Origin: Adhaeribacter aerolatus
GTDB lineage: Bacteria > Bacteroidota > Bacteroidia > Cytophagales > Hymenobacteraceae
NCBI RefSeq assembly: GCF_007991635.1
Contig: NZ_BJYS01000001.1
Location: forward strand, 310,001 to 374,000
Length of the DNA: 64,000 nt
Reading direction: 5' to 3'
The notes below the pieces were generated by a model, which saw only the letters and a program-made list of their open reading frames with translations, was not told the DNA's origin and ran no database searches. Below, piece by piece: positions 17,601 to 26,892 of this stretch. The position numbers were made by a program, and so were the translations under genes. The first letter of the stretch is position 1; the number at the start of each line of letters is the position of its first letter.

Positions 17601-17815
17601 AGAACCGGTCCTACCTGCGCCTGAAAAATGTGCAGTTAGGCTATACCATTCCTAAAGCAGTAACCGAAAAAATAAAAGTTTCATCGTTACGGGTTTACGG
17701 CAGCCTGGAAAACTACCTGACTTTTACAGATTACAAAGGGTTCGACCCCGAAGTAAACGGTGTACAATATCCTACACTTAAACAGGCTTTGCTGGGCATT
17801 AACCTTAATTTTTAA
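14654..17815 (+). CDS. SusC/RagA-family TonB-linked outer-membrane transporter
   Basis: This 1053-residue glycan importer of the outer membrane pairs with the SusD protein encoded 12 bp downstream. After a signal sequence, a carboxypeptidase-regulatory-like domain (VDIRGKVTDDKGEPLPGVTVVVRG, about 51-130) precedes the family signature LEEVVVVGYGTQKKENLTGAV and the plug. The plug contains DPLVIIDGAVGNMNHLNP and ASAAIYGSRAANGVVLITTK. The rest is beta-barrel, ending in an aromatic (GINLNF), as expected for BAM recognition. No N-terminal STN domain is present, so anti-sigma-factor signalling is not expected. The substrate is unknown; the nearby heparinase-type lyase suggests an acidic polysaccharide. 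Confidence 0.93.
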   Translation: MHKTNSTRLGKFGLATALVCLYLSGAVQPPAMAVARNVPAPTTLLAALPVVDIRGKVTDDKGEPLPGVTVVVRGTSNGTATGADGTFTLNIPETAGTLVFSYIGYVTREIPLTPGQTNINVTLQPDAKALEEVVVVGYGTQKKENLTGAVASVNMAEQTESRPITSVSSGLAGLASGLSVNQGSGRPGGDGATLRVRGQGTLNNSDPLVIIDGAVGNMNHLNPQDIESISVLKDAASAAIYGSRAANGVVLITTKKGKEGEFKLNYNSFFSTAKPSNVVKTVSNYADYMELVNEGFSNSDPNAKPIFSQGMIDTWRTNEGKEPLKYPNTEWTDAVFQPNLIQNHNLSFSGGSQTTRFFGSVGYLNNPGIIEKAGYQRYSMRLNLEANLKPWLTVGTLLNGIVAKTDIGTNILEDVFTFAGASTPGQVLRAPDGRFGSSNNPEDDPQANNVLHRLYSQKGDIRQNKLTSRFFGKLQPLKGLSIEGSFNYVFDDQLRYQQPVFNDRWNFLTDAVATAGTGRSSVQNQNNKNYQYYMDGLVRYDKTFLERLAMNVMVGASQEYYKDSNFSASKLDLIDPTLSVIDAGTMDAAAGGNATDWAMRSYFGRLNLVLDDKYLFEANLRRDGTSRFATGSSRWGMFPSFSAGWRISEESFYNLAWMPDLKVRASYGSLGNNAVGNYEYQAVYNAANYILNNNLFVGFAQTALSNAALTWESTYIANLGLDFGLFNNKLNGSLDVFDKRTKNILIDLPAPLVVGNASIPKQNAAEVQNRGVELNLTYRDQVGDFKYNIGGNFSFVDNKVTKYKGDERTINGSNLIQEGYAINTQYILAVERIIQTDGDLGLVQYMIDNAPVDPATGQKRNPFAAYGTPKLGDIMYKDLNNDGLINDADRYTVGHGTAPRIFYGFNLGFDWKNFDFSALLQGASGLQTIWTDIYHTTGVRWGYQINQEVADGRWYTGRTDATYPRLLNYTDARNTRASDFWLQNRSYLRLKNVQLGYTIPKAVTEKIKVSSLRVYGSLENYLTFTDYKGFDPEVNGVQYPTLKQALLGINLNF

Positions 17816-17827
17816 GAAGGAAAAATC

Positions 17828-19525
17828 ATGAAGAAATTACTTTATTTAATATTAATAATAACTACTACCGGTTGTTACGAACTAGATACCCAACCTTACG
17901 ACAAAGTAAGTGCCGGTACGTTTTGGAAAACTGAGGCCCACGCCCTGCAGGGCATGATGGGGGTATATGCCGATATGAAAGACTCCAATCTTTTTGGCTT
18001 ATATTTCATGTTTGATAACCTGACCGATATTGCGCTGGGTTATGACCCGCAGGGGCTAGGGGACATAATAAATGGCAATTTTACCGACCGGACGGGCATT
18101 GTCGTTAATCGTTGGCGGAGTGGCTTCGACGGCATACAACGCGCCAATGCCGCTATTGCAAACATATCTAAAATGGATATACCCGAGGAGTCGAAGAAGG
18201 TGTTTATCGCCGAAGCTCGCTTTTTGCGTGGGTTATATTACTTCCAACTAATGAACTTGTTTGGCGGCGTGCCGCTCTACAACGAAACCGTAGACCTGAA
18301 CCGCGACTTCAACCAACTTTTACTGCCCCGAAACACTGAAGCAGACGTGCGGACGTTTGTGCTGGCCGATCTGACCGCTGCCATAGAAGGTTTGCCGGTG
18401 TCGCACCCGGCTGTCCAACTCGGCCGGGCAACCAAAGGCGCTGCTTATGCGCTCCGGGGCAAGGTATACCTGTACAACAAAGATTGGGCAAAAGCTACCC
18501 AGGACTTTGAAGAAATTGTTTACAACAAGTCTAATAATTACGGCTACGAGCTCTACCCCAATTATGCCGGCTTATTTAAACCAACCGGGCACAATAGCAA
18601 AGAAATGATCTTTGCCATCCAGAACAAAGGCGGCGTTGGCTTTCCGTATGGTATGCCATTAGCACATTACCTGGGTACCCGCTCTACCTTTGGCAGCGAT
18701 TGGAATAACGGCATGCCCAGCACCCGGCTGGCCGATATGTACGAAAACAAAGACGGCACTCCTTTTAACTGGGATGAACACTTTCCGGGTTATACCACCA
18801 ACAACACCGTTAAAAGAGCAGCCATGATGGCCACCCAGCAAAATGGCCGGTTAACCTCCATACCGGACACCGCTAAACTGGGGCAAATTTACCGGAACCG
18901 CGACCCGCGCATGACGCAAACGCTGGTAGTACCTTACTCCTGGCAGTTGGGCTGGAATGCCAACGCGCCGCGTCCGATGCAGTTGGTATTGGCTACCGGC
19001 GTAAACGAAAATTTTGGGCAAATCCGTAATAACCGGGGCTGGCTTACTTACGTGTGGCGCAAGTTTGTACCAGAAGGTAACCTGAATGGTGACTTAACCG
19101 ACCGGGCCCATACGCCTATCAATTTCCCGCTTATCCGGTTAGGCGATGTATTGCTGATGCTGGCAGAAGCCTATAACGAAACCGGGCAACTAAGCAAAGC
19201 CATTGTGGAGTTAAACAAGGTACGGGCCCGGTCGGCCATGCCCGGCTTAAACAGCGGTAAACCGGCTTTAGCAGTAAACAGTAAAGCCGACATGACCCAA
19301 CGCATTATTCACGAACGGGCCGTAGAACTCGCCAGCGAAGGACACCGCTATTTCGACCTGAAAAGATGGGGACTGTTGAAGACCAATACCCAGGGCGTAA
19401 TAGAGAAAAGCATTGTCGGCGATAACCTCCTGACGCGTAATTTTCAGGACCGGCACGTTATCTGGCCTATACCCGCCCAGGAAATAGAAACCAACCCGGC
19501 ACTTGAGCAAAATACCAGTTGGTAA
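17828..19525 (+). CDS. SusD/RagB-family glycan-binding lipoprotein
   Basis: This 565-residue surface lipoprotein forms the lid of the preceding SusC transporter. The signal peptide ends in a lipobox TTGC with acyl-Cys at residue 16. The N-terminal TPR-like part includes AEARFLRGLYYFQLMNLFGGVPL and the C-terminal part LLMLAEAYNETGQLSKAIVELNKVRAR and RIIHERAVELASEGHRYFDLKRWG, both hallmarks of the family. Protein ends with NPALEQNTSW. An AAGGA sequence 6-10 bp before the ATG is an unusually good ribosome site for this genome. It is co-transcribed with susC, and a strong terminator follows. Confidence 0.94.
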   Translation: MKKLLYLILIITTTGCYELDTQPYDKVSAGTFWKTEAHALQGMMGVYADMKDSNLFGLYFMFDNLTDIALGYDPQGLGDIINGNFTDRTGIVVNRWRSGFDGIQRANAAIANISKMDIPEESKKVFIAEARFLRGLYYFQLMNLFGGVPLYNETVDLNRDFNQLLLPRNTEADVRTFVLADLTAAIEGLPVSHPAVQLGRATKGAAYALRGKVYLYNKDWAKATQDFEEIVYNKSNNYGYELYPNYAGLFKPTGHNSKEMIFAIQNKGGVGFPYGMPLAHYLGTRSTFGSDWNNGMPSTRLADMYENKDGTPFNWDEHFPGYTTNNTVKRAAMMATQQNGRLTSIPDTAKLGQIYRNRDPRMTQTLVVPYSWQLGWNANAPRPMQLVLATGVNENFGQIRNNRGWLTYVWRKFVPEGNLNGDLTDRAHTPINFPLIRLGDVLLMLAEAYNETGQLSKAIVELNKVRARSAMPGLNSGKPALAVNSKADMTQRIIHERAVELASEGHRYFDLKRWGLLKTNTQGVIEKSIVGDNLLTRNFQDRHVIWPIPAQEIETNPALEQNTSW

Positions 19526-19540
19526 ACAGTAGCATTTAAG

Positions 19541-19570
19541 ACAGGGAGCCGGATCGGCTCCCTGTTTTTT
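19541..19570 (+). terminator. Rho-independent terminator after susD
   Basis: CAGGGAGCCG, loop GAT, CGGCTCCCTG, TTTTTT. It closes the susCD transcript and separates it from the lyase gene 76 bp on. Confidence 0.92.
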
Positions 19571-19645
19571 CATAGCCGATGCCCGGCTTTTGCCTTACTT
19601 TTTAACAGTTATTCCTTTTCTGCCTGGTTAAAATATTAAATAATT

Positions 19646-21577
19646 ATGTATAAAACGCTGGTTATTCTTCTTTTTATCAGCTTGTGCTCCCGCCTGGGTT
19701 TCGGGTACGAAAAACGCAACCTATTACAAAAAAAAGCAAGTAAAGAGCAGGTTCTGGCCTTGGTACTGCCGGATAAGCAATGGGTAAAATATCCGGCTTA
19801 TACCGACCGGGCCGGCTGGAACCAGTTGTCGGGCAAGTTTCGTGCAACACAAATTAAAGAAGCCGAAAAATACCTGGATTATGAATGGAAGGTAGTAAAA
19901 GCAACCGATTATCTGGCGTTTGAAAAGAGCGGCTCCCGCACTATTATGGAAGCACCATTCGGGGCCAATAGTTCGGCGCTGAGCGCTTTGGTGCTGGCCG
20001 AATTATGCGAAGGACAAGGCCGGTTTATACCCCAGATTATTAACGGGGTTTGGGTATTTTCCGAAATGACTTCTTGGGCGCTATCGGCTCATTTGGGCGC
20101 TTACCAAACGTCTAAACGCGCTTTACCAGATTACCAGGAACACGTAATAGACCTGACTGCCGGCGATATTGGTTCTTTGCTTTCGTGGATCCATTATTTC
20201 TTTAAAGAGCCCTTCGATAAAGTAAACCCCGTAATTGCTAAACGCCTGAAGCAAACTTTACAGGAACGGGTGCTGGATACCTATATGCAGCGGAGCGATT
20301 TCTGGTGGCAGGCTTTTAATTTAAAACCCGGTGGAATGGTAAACAACTGGAACCCCTGGTGCAATTTTAATGTGCTTACCTGCTTTCTGCTGATAGAAGA
20401 TAATCCGGAAAAATTAGCCGCCGGGGTACACCGCACCATGGCCTCGGTAGATGAATTTATTAACTATACCAAAACCGATGGCGCCTGCGAAGAAGGCCCT
20501 TCTTACTGGGGACACGCCGCCGGAAAGCTCTACGATTACCTGCAACTCCTCAGTTATGCCACCAGCGGCCGGATTTCTATCTTCGATCAGCCCATTGTCA
20601 AAAACATGGGCGAATATATTGCCAATTCGTATGTGGGCGATGGCTGGGTGGTAAATTTTGCCGATGCCTCGGCCAAAGGCGGCGGAGATGCCGGGCTCAT
20701 TTACCGTTATGGCCAGGCCGTAAACAGCCAAACCATGCAGCACTTTGCTGCCTACCTGCACCAAAAGAAAAGCAATACAGTAATAAATATTGGCCGCGAC
20801 CTGTTTCGCGCCCTGGAAGAACTTCGCTACAATGCCGCGTTAGCTAAAACCTCGCCTGCCCTGCCCGCCTACACCACGGTATGGTACCCCGAAACAGAAT
20901 TTTGTTATATGAAAAATAAAGCTGGTTTTTTCTTTGCCGGCAAAGGGGGTTTTAACGCCGAAAGCCATAACCACAACGATGTGGGCACCTTTTCGCTTTA
21001 CCTGAACAAAGTGCCGGTTTTCATAGATGCCGGGGTAGGCACCTATACCCGCCAGACGTTCAGCAGCGAACGTTACACTATCTGGACTATGCAAAGCAAT
21101 TACCACAACCTGCCCATGATTAATGGTACGCCACAGGCATTCGGGCCTGATTACCGCTCCCGTTCGGTTGCGTTTGATCCCCGGAAGCAAATTTTTGCCT
21201 TGGATATTGCCGGTAGCTACCCCGAAAGCGCGGCCGTAAAACGCTGGCAGCGGTCTTATACCCTAACACCAAACGAAGGCTTAACCATACAAGACGATTT
21301 TGAATTAAAAAAGGCCAAAACCCCCAATCAAATTAATTTCCTGGTTTGGCAGCAACCGGATATTTCCAGCAGCGGCATTATCCGTTTAGCAGCCGGAGAC
21401 AAAAAAGTTAGCCTGACCTACGATCCAAAACAGTTTAAAGCCCAAACCGAAGCAATAGCGTTAGACGATAAAAGGCTCTCGCAGGTATGGGGAGATAAAA
21501 TTTACCGCCTGTCTCTCATAGCCACTAAAACCACCAAGAAAGGGCAATATTTATTTAAAATTTCGGAAGCGCACTAA
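19646..21577 (+). CDS. Heparinase II/III-family polysaccharide lyase
   Basis: This is a 643-residue exported protein with signal peptide (MYKTLVILLFISLCSRLGFG). The first 370 residues are an (alpha/alpha)-toroid (WALSAHLGAYQ, WNPWCNFNVLTCFLLI, CEEGPSYWGHAAGKLYDYL). The remainder is the heparinase II/III C-terminal beta-sandwich, with AESHNHNDVGTFSLYLNKVP and the DAGVGTYTR block holding likely catalytic His and Tyr residues. Families of this fold cleave uronic-acid polysaccharides such as heparin, alginate or oligo-alginate by beta-elimination; the exact family cannot be fixed by eye. It follows the susCD pair and probably depolymerises the imported glycan. The terminator between them implies separate or attenuated transcription. 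Confidence 0.82.
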   Translation: MYKTLVILLFISLCSRLGFGYEKRNLLQKKASKEQVLALVLPDKQWVKYPAYTDRAGWNQLSGKFRATQIKEAEKYLDYEWKVVKATDYLAFEKSGSRTIMEAPFGANSSALSALVLAELCEGQGRFIPQIINGVWVFSEMTSWALSAHLGAYQTSKRALPDYQEHVIDLTAGDIGSLLSWIHYFFKEPFDKVNPVIAKRLKQTLQERVLDTYMQRSDFWWQAFNLKPGGMVNNWNPWCNFNVLTCFLLIEDNPEKLAAGVHRTMASVDEFINYTKTDGACEEGPSYWGHAAGKLYDYLQLLSYATSGRISIFDQPIVKNMGEYIANSYVGDGWVVNFADASAKGGGDAGLIYRYGQAVNSQTMQHFAAYLHQKKSNTVINIGRDLFRALEELRYNAALAKTSPALPAYTTVWYPETEFCYMKNKAGFFFAGKGGFNAESHNHNDVGTFSLYLNKVPVFIDAGVGTYTRQTFSSERYTIWTMQSNYHNLPMINGTPQAFGPDYRSRSVAFDPRKQIFALDIAGSYPESAAVKRWQRSYTLTPNEGLTIQDDFELKKAKTPNQINFLVWQQPDISSSGIIRLAAGDKKVSLTYDPKQFKAQTEAIALDDKRLSQVWGDKIYRLSLIATKTTKKGQYLFKISEAH

Positions 21578-21710
21578 TATAATTAAATATTAAACCCGGG
21601 TATGGGGTTTCTCTTCAACGCTATTCTGCTGTACTTGCCCAGCAGGAATTAAAGAAACCTTATAATTTAGTAATATTAGGAAGAATAATAATGCAGGCAA
21701 ACAGGAAACA

Positions 21711-21755
21711 TCTCATCCCCCAACCTTATCTCCTCAGGGCGAAGGGGAGCTCCGG
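21711..21755. repeat. Interspersed G/C-run repeat
   Basis: A C-run, CTCCT and GGGGAG arrangement with partial dyad symmetry in the 1.17-kb gap 21578-22749. It resembles, in mirrored form, the repeats at 463-636 and 29354-29375. Confidence 0.4.
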
Positions 21756-21963
21756 TAACGCTTGTTTCAAGCCAAAAGCTTTTAGCAACAGCAGAAATTT
21801 TGGACTGTAAAGTATTATATCGTGGATGCAGTAAATTCCTTTGAAACTACTTTGTCATTTATTACTGCCATCGGAACAAAAGGGTTCGTTACTCCATTCT
21901 CTATTAAAACTTTCTTCAACTACCATTAAACTGCGTTATTACTATAGCTGTAAGACTAATCAA

Positions 21964-22006
21964 AGTCCCTCTCCTTTTTTTAGGAGAGGGATTTAGGGTG
22001 AGGTCC
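21964..22006. repeat. Interspersed hairpin repeat
   Basis: CCCTCTCCT (21967-21975) and AGGAGAGGG (21982-21990) form a 9-bp stem with a T loop, followed by ATTTAGGGTGAGG. Together with 21711-21755 it may bound a 300-bp non-coding segment. Confidence 0.5.
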
Positions 22007-22182
22007 TCGCCTAACCGTATTTATTTAACCATCAACTAAAATATTGCCGCCCCTTGTATTGCCAACAGCCACTTTCCCCGCAGCTCCCAAGGGCATAAAT
22101 AATTTCGGAATAGGAAAGCCGCTAACATAATTCCTACAACTTTCCACCATTCCGCCCTTCGCAAAGTACGGCTATTAACCTC

Positions 22183-22482
22183 CACCCACTACTCCTTTCA
22201 ATACCCTTACAATTAGCTTCCTACCGTCGGCATTTTACCCCGAAAATCCTACCGTTCGTCCCCTTAATTCCGCTATTCGGACAAAACCGCTTTTAAATAG
22301 CGGTGGTGCATCGGAATATTGTACCATCCAACCCGGCTATAAGCGTACCTGGTTGCTTCGGCCAGCGGCTAAAACTACCGGCAGCGCTACTTTTTATTTT
22401 CGCCCGGAAGAGAACAAGTCGGTAACTTTTTTAAAAGAAAGCAGTGTGCTTGTTTCGGGAACCAGATTTCTACCCTGCTAAA
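22183..22482 (+). other. Possible coding remnant without a start codon
   Basis: A forward frame stays open for about 99 codons up to the TAA at 22480-22482 with no usable ATG. Its middle and end read as plausible protein (YCTIQPGYKRTWLLRPAAK, TGSATFYFRPEENKSV). The same frame upstream is interrupted by stops near 22125 and 22180. It may be the end of a lost secreted-protein gene. I do not recognise it. Nothing else is supported between 22483 and 22749 except a weak -7-like TAAGTTTA at 22706-22713. Confidence 0.2.
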
Positions 22483-22749
22483 AATTAAAATATGTTGGTG
22501 CAGGCAACGACTTAAGCCTGGCTTGCATCTGCCTTAACAAGGCAAACCGGCCAAATTAAAGTTGGTAACAATACCCGGGTTTTATTAGCCGGCAATGTTC
22601 GGAAACGAACGAAAAGTGTATTATTTCCGAACACAATTTACGAGTACTTACCCGATATAACACTCAGAAACAACCTTTTACATTATGGCACAATGCTAGT
22701 TTAACTAAGTTTAATTCGTTTCACCCGAACCCTTAATAATAAATACACT

Positions 22750-25188
22750 ATGAAAATTTGGTACCCTCGTCTGATTTTATTTTTCTTCCTGGCAAGCACG
22801 CACCTGGTTCTTGCCCAGGCTACCGGTAGCCTGACAGGTAAGCTGCAGGATAGCAAAGGCGCTGCCGTTGGTTTTGCCAATGTGGCCGTACTGCGCACCT
22901 CCGATTCGGTGGCGGTAACGGGCGCTATTACCGATGCAGCTGGTAATTTTGCCATTAAAACCCCGATTGCCGGCAAATATTTGCTGCGGGTAAGTTTAAT
23001 TGGCTATGCCAATACCAATACCCCACCATTTGAGGTAACCGACGAAAACTTTTCGAAAAATTTCGGCACCCTGACCCTGAAAGAAAACACCAAACAATTG
23101 GCCGAAGTAAAAGTACAGGCCCTGCGCCCTACCATTACCCAGGAGGCCGATAAGATGGTAGTGAGCGTGGAAGGTACCGCCCTGGCCGCCGGCAGCACGG
23201 CATACGATGTACTGGCCAAATCGCCGGGCGTATTTATTGATCAGGATGGCAATATTCAGCTGAACGGCAAATCGGGCATCCGGATTATGCTCGACGGCAA
23301 ACTGACTTATTTGTCAGGCAAGGAACTGCAAACCATGCTGCAGGGCATGTCGGCCGAAAACCTGAAAGATTTGGAAATAATTTCCAACCCTTCGGCCAAA
23401 TACGATGCCGAAGGCACTGCCGGTATAATTAATATTAATTTAAAGAAAAACGACCTGACCGGCATTAACGGCAGCGTATACGGGGGCTTGCAGTACAATG
23501 GGCTGCAAGGCTTTTCGGGCGGCGGCAATATTAATTACAAAAAAGGCAATTGGAGTTCTTTTGCTAATTTGGATGTAGCCCGCCGTACCCAGTTGCGTAT
23601 TGCTACCTTTACCCGCTTGTTCAAAAACGGAGAACGCAGCACCAACTTCGACCAGGACGCTCGCGAAGAAGGCATCCGCGATATTCCCACGTTGCGCTTA
23701 GGCACCGACTACGATATAAATAAAAAACACAGCTTAGGCGTTATGGCCAATCTGATGTTGTTCCGGGCCGATAACGATTTCCGGACCGATACCTACCTGC
23801 GCAACGGCAATGCCCAGCAAGACTCTTTAACCCAGGCTACTAACCTCATAAACGGCAGCTTTTACAACACCACTTTTAATGCGCACTACATAGGTAAATT
23901 AGATACTGCCGGCACCACGCTCACCGCCGATTTAGATTATGTGGCCCTACACGACAAAAGAGAAGCCGAATTTATTAATTATACCAAAAAGATAACTGAC
24001 CCCGGTTTAGGTCGCTTGGATTTGCTCACCAGCGAAAACCGGCCCATGTTTAATATTTATTCGGCCAAAGTAGATTTTACCAAACCGCTGAATAAAAACA
24101 CAAAATTTGAACTGGGTGCCAAAGCCAGCCATGTAACCTCCGACAGCAACTTAAAGTTTTTTAATTACCCTGACGAAGTAAAAACGCCAGATGTAAGAAA
24201 GAGCAACCATTTTATTTACAAAGAGAATATTTTTGCCGGCTACGCTAACTTTAGTACCAACTTCGGCGAAAGATTTAAAATACAAGCCGGTTTACGGGCC
24301 GAGAAAACCGATGCCAAAGGTTACTCTGTTACTACCGATTCTACCAACGCCCGCAACTACTTAAATTTATTCCCAAGCTTGTTTATTACTCAGAAAGTAA
24401 ACAAGGATTACCAGGTTACTTACAACTACAGCCGCCGCATTAACCGGCCCCGCTACGAATCGCTGAACCCCTTCGTGTTCTACCTCGATAAATATACTTA
24501 CGCCAGTGGCAATCCTTATTTGCGGCCACAATACACCAACTCGTTCCAGGTGGTGCAAATGTTTAAAAACACTTATAACCTAACGCTGGGCTACGCCATC
24601 ACTAACGATTTTATGGCCGAAATTCCGGAACAGTTTGTAGAAACGCGTATCACGGTTTTCCAGCAACGCAACGTAGATGAGTTTAAAGATTTAAGCGCTA
24701 CGCTGGTGGCCCCGATTAAAGTATCAGCTAAATGGGATATCAGTAATAACCTGACTTTATCGCACCAGGATTACACCATTATGATGAATGAAAAGGCCAT
24801 GCGCAACGAGCAACTCTTCTTCTACGCCCAGTCTACGAGCAATATTCAACTGCCGCAAAAATTCCGGCTGGAGTTAAATGGCGTTTACCAGGGTGCCTCG
24901 GCTTATGGGTTGTACAAAATAGGTGCTAACTGGGGTGTAGATGCCGGTATTAAGAAAACTTTCCTGACGGATAAACTTGAAGCCAGCCTGAATGTAACCG
25001 ATATTTTCCGGACCCGCCGGATAATTGGCAAAGCCAACTACAACGGCAATATTAATGAGTTTAACCAATATTTTGGTCAGCAAAGCGTACGTTTTAACCT
25101 GCGTTACCGCTTTAACAAAGGCAGCCAGTTCGAAGCTAAAAAACGTAACACCAACCTGGAAGAATTGAACCGCGCCGGCGGCAATTAA
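22750..25188 (+). CDS. Outer-membrane beta-barrel receptor (TonB-dependent receptor-like)
   Basis: This 812-residue outer-membrane protein carries a signal peptide (cleavage after VLAQ, about residue 23). A carboxypeptidase-regulatory-like domain follows (GSLTGKLQDSKGAAVGFANVAVLR, about 26-110). A plug-like domain contains LAKSPGVFIDQDGNIQLNGKSG and IEIISNPSAKYDAEGTAGIINI-like sequence (about 150-230), and a large barrel follows. This is the layout of the outer membrane protein beta-barrel family often annotated as TonB-dependent receptor. It is not SusC: it has no VVVGYG signature and no SusD partner. The protein ends in polar residues rather than an aromatic. The ligand is unknown. It is transcribed alone and ends at a terminator shared with the convergent sulfatase side. 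Confidence 0.85.
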   Translation: MKIWYPRLILFFFLASTHLVLAQATGSLTGKLQDSKGAAVGFANVAVLRTSDSVAVTGAITDAAGNFAIKTPIAGKYLLRVSLIGYANTNTPPFEVTDENFSKNFGTLTLKENTKQLAEVKVQALRPTITQEADKMVVSVEGTALAAGSTAYDVLAKSPGVFIDQDGNIQLNGKSGIRIMLDGKLTYLSGKELQTMLQGMSAENLKDLEIISNPSAKYDAEGTAGIININLKKNDLTGINGSVYGGLQYNGLQGFSGGGNINYKKGNWSSFANLDVARRTQLRIATFTRLFKNGERSTNFDQDAREEGIRDIPTLRLGTDYDINKKHSLGVMANLMLFRADNDFRTDTYLRNGNAQQDSLTQATNLINGSFYNTTFNAHYIGKLDTAGTTLTADLDYVALHDKREAEFINYTKKITDPGLGRLDLLTSENRPMFNIYSAKVDFTKPLNKNTKFELGAKASHVTSDSNLKFFNYPDEVKTPDVRKSNHFIYKENIFAGYANFSTNFGERFKIQAGLRAEKTDAKGYSVTTDSTNARNYLNLFPSLFITQKVNKDYQVTYNYSRRINRPRYESLNPFVFYLDKYTYASGNPYLRPQYTNSFQVVQMFKNTYNLTLGYAITNDFMAEIPEQFVETRITVFQQRNVDEFKDLSATLVAPIKVSAKWDISNNLTLSHQDYTIMMNEKAMRNEQLFFYAQSTSNIQLPQKFRLELNGVYQGASAYGLYKIGANWGVDAGIKKTFLTDKLEASLNVTDIFRTRRIIGKANYNGNINEFNQYFGQQSVRFNLRYRFNKGSQFEAKKRNTNLEELNRAGGN

Positions 25189-25210
25189 GAAGAAATATTC
25201 ATTCAACTTA

Positions 25211-25246
25211 AACCTCACAGGCCCAAAAGCCTTGTGAGGTTTTGTA
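25211..25246 (+). terminator. Rho-independent terminator
   Basis: CCTCACAGGC and GCCTTGTGAGG around an AAAA-containing loop, followed by TTTTG, 22 bp after the receptor stop and between two converging genes. Confidence 0.85.
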
Positions 25247-25270
25247 TTTTATTTCAAATTATTACCGTTA

Positions 25271-26788
25271 TTATCGGATTGACTTTTCTGGCAATTCCGC
25301 TTTAATACCTTCATCAACCGGCATTTTATCGGGGTTAGCGCCGGCATTTTGCAGCAACTGGGCTAATTGGTTTTTCATTTCTGCTACCTTGGCCGCGTAC
25401 TTTGGGTCGTTAATCAGGTTTTTGTTTTCGCCCGGATCAACGGCCAGGTGATACAGTTCTGCTAGATGTTTATCGGGGCTGCCGTCGCCGGTGGGGTAAT
25501 GCATATACTTCCATTGGTCGGTGCGAATGCCGCGTACGTTGGGCGTATACGGGAACTGCTTCTCGTAATTATATTCGTAAAACCAGGCCGTGCGCCAGTT
25601 AGCTGTATCTCCCTGCACTAAGTTCTTAAAAGATTGTCCGTGGATATTTTGCAACGCCGGAGCGCCGCATAGTTCCAGAATAGTAGGGGCAATATCCAGG
25701 GTTAAGACTTGCTTATTTACCTCCACCGGCTTATCTGCGGGCGTTAAACCGGGGTACCGAATTACCAACGGAATGCGGATACTGGGTTCGTGCATGGTGC
25801 GCTTATCTACCATGCCGTGTTCGCCGTTCAGCAAACCATTATCGGAAGTAAAAATAAAAATGGTGTTATCCAATTCGCCTTTTTCCTGCAGGGTTCGGTA
25901 AATCTCGCCTACACTAACATCTACCGAAAGAATAGTAGCCCAATAGGCCTGCACCATGTTCTGGAAATCTTTTACCGCCGCCGCCGAAGAATCCGGGAAG
26001 TTCTTCCGCCACTCGAACAGCGGGCCGTAAATGCCGTGCCAGGTAGGCCGCCGCTGAGCAATCCAGTTAGGCTTATCTTCTAAATTGAAAGCACTTTCGG
26101 GGTAGGTAATGCGGACGTTATCAAAAGCTTGGGCGTATTTGGGTTCGGGCGTGTAAAAGCTGTGGGGCGCTTTATGGCCCAAAATGAGCATAAACGGTTT
26201 AGCATGTTCCTTTTGTAGCCAATCGGTGGCCAATTTAGAAACTACGGTGGTGTAATAACCTTTTATCGGCTTAGCGCCTGCCCCGTTTACGTTAAATTCG
26301 GTGTCGTAATATTTTCCCTGGCCCTTGTGGGTGACAAAATAATCGAAACCGGGCCGCGGCTCGTCGTTCTCTTCGCCCATGTGCCACTTCCCGATATAAG
26401 CTGTTTCGTAACCTTGCTTTTGCAAGACGCTCGGGAAGCTGGGTAAGTTGGCGGGATACTCTGTAAAATTATTAACTACTCCGTGCGCGTGGGCATACTG
26501 GCCGCTGAGAATAGAAGCGCGGCTGGGCGAACAAAGCGAAGTAGTACAAAAATAGTTTTTAAAATTAACACCTTCCGCCGCCAGTTTATCAATATGGGGT
26601 GTTTTCAGGTGCGGATTACCGTTCACGCTTAGGGCATCCCAGCGCTGGTCGTCGGTTAAAATAAGCACCACATTCGGACGTCGCCCCTTCTCCGCAACAT
26701 TATCTTTTCCGCGGCCGCATCCAAAGCCTACTACAAATAAGATTAAACCGATGCCAAATTTAACCGCCAAACCAGTCTTTAATTTCAT
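25271..26788 (-). CDS. Sulfatase (family S1, arylsulfatase-like)
   Basis: This 505-residue exported sulfatase hydrolyses sulfate esters, most likely on a glycan. The N-terminal hydrophobic segment ends in GFGC (Cys24), a weak lipobox, so it is either lipid-anchored or periplasmic. The formylglycine motif CSPSR begins at Cys86. Metal ligands appear in [13 protein letters not shown] and in the [14 protein letters not shown] block. It has the usual alkaline-phosphatase-fold length. The Cys must be converted to formylglycine before use, but the SUMF1-like protein encoded nearby has no cysteine and is exported, so the maturase must lie elsewhere. A terminator just upstream separates it from the DUF1080 gene, so it has its own promoter. 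Confidence 0.9.
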   Translation of the reverse strand: MKLKTGLAVKFGIGLILFVVGFGCGRGKDNVAEKGRRPNVVLILTDDQRWDALSVNGNPHLKTPHIDKLAAEGVNFKNYFCTTSLCSPSRASILSGQYAHAHGVVNNFTEYPANLPSFPSVLQKQGYETAYIGKWHMGEENDEPRPGFDYFVTHKGQGKYYDTEFNVNGAGAKPIKGYYTTVVSKLATDWLQKEHAKPFMLILGHKAPHSFYTPEPKYAQAFDNVRITYPESAFNLEDKPNWIAQRRPTWHGIYGPLFEWRKNFPDSSAAAVKDFQNMVQAYWATILSVDVSVGEIYRTLQEKGELDNTIFIFTSDNGLLNGEHGMVDKRTMHEPSIRIPLVIRYPGLTPADKPVEVNKQVLTLDIAPTILELCGAPALQNIHGQSFKNLVQGDTANWRTAWFYEYNYEKQFPYTPNVRGIRTDQWKYMHYPTGDGSPDKHLAELYHLAVDPGENKNLINDPKYAAKVAEMKNQLAQLLQNAGANPDKMPVDEGIKAELPEKSIR

Positions 26789-26828
26789 ATTGAATATTTC
26801 CTGATTAGATAATCTTAAAAGTATGATT

Positions 26829-26871
26829 AAAAAAGAACACTACCGGTAGCCAAGTAGCTGCCTACTACCGG
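26829..26871 (-). terminator. Rho-independent terminator of the DUF1080 gene
   Basis: Read on the minus strand: CCGGTAG (26871-26865), a 15-base spacer, CTACCGG (26849-26843), then a TTCTTTTTT tail, 22 bp after the DUF1080 stop. Confidence 0.7.
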
Positions 26872-26892
26872 AAATAAACCGAAATAAAATAA

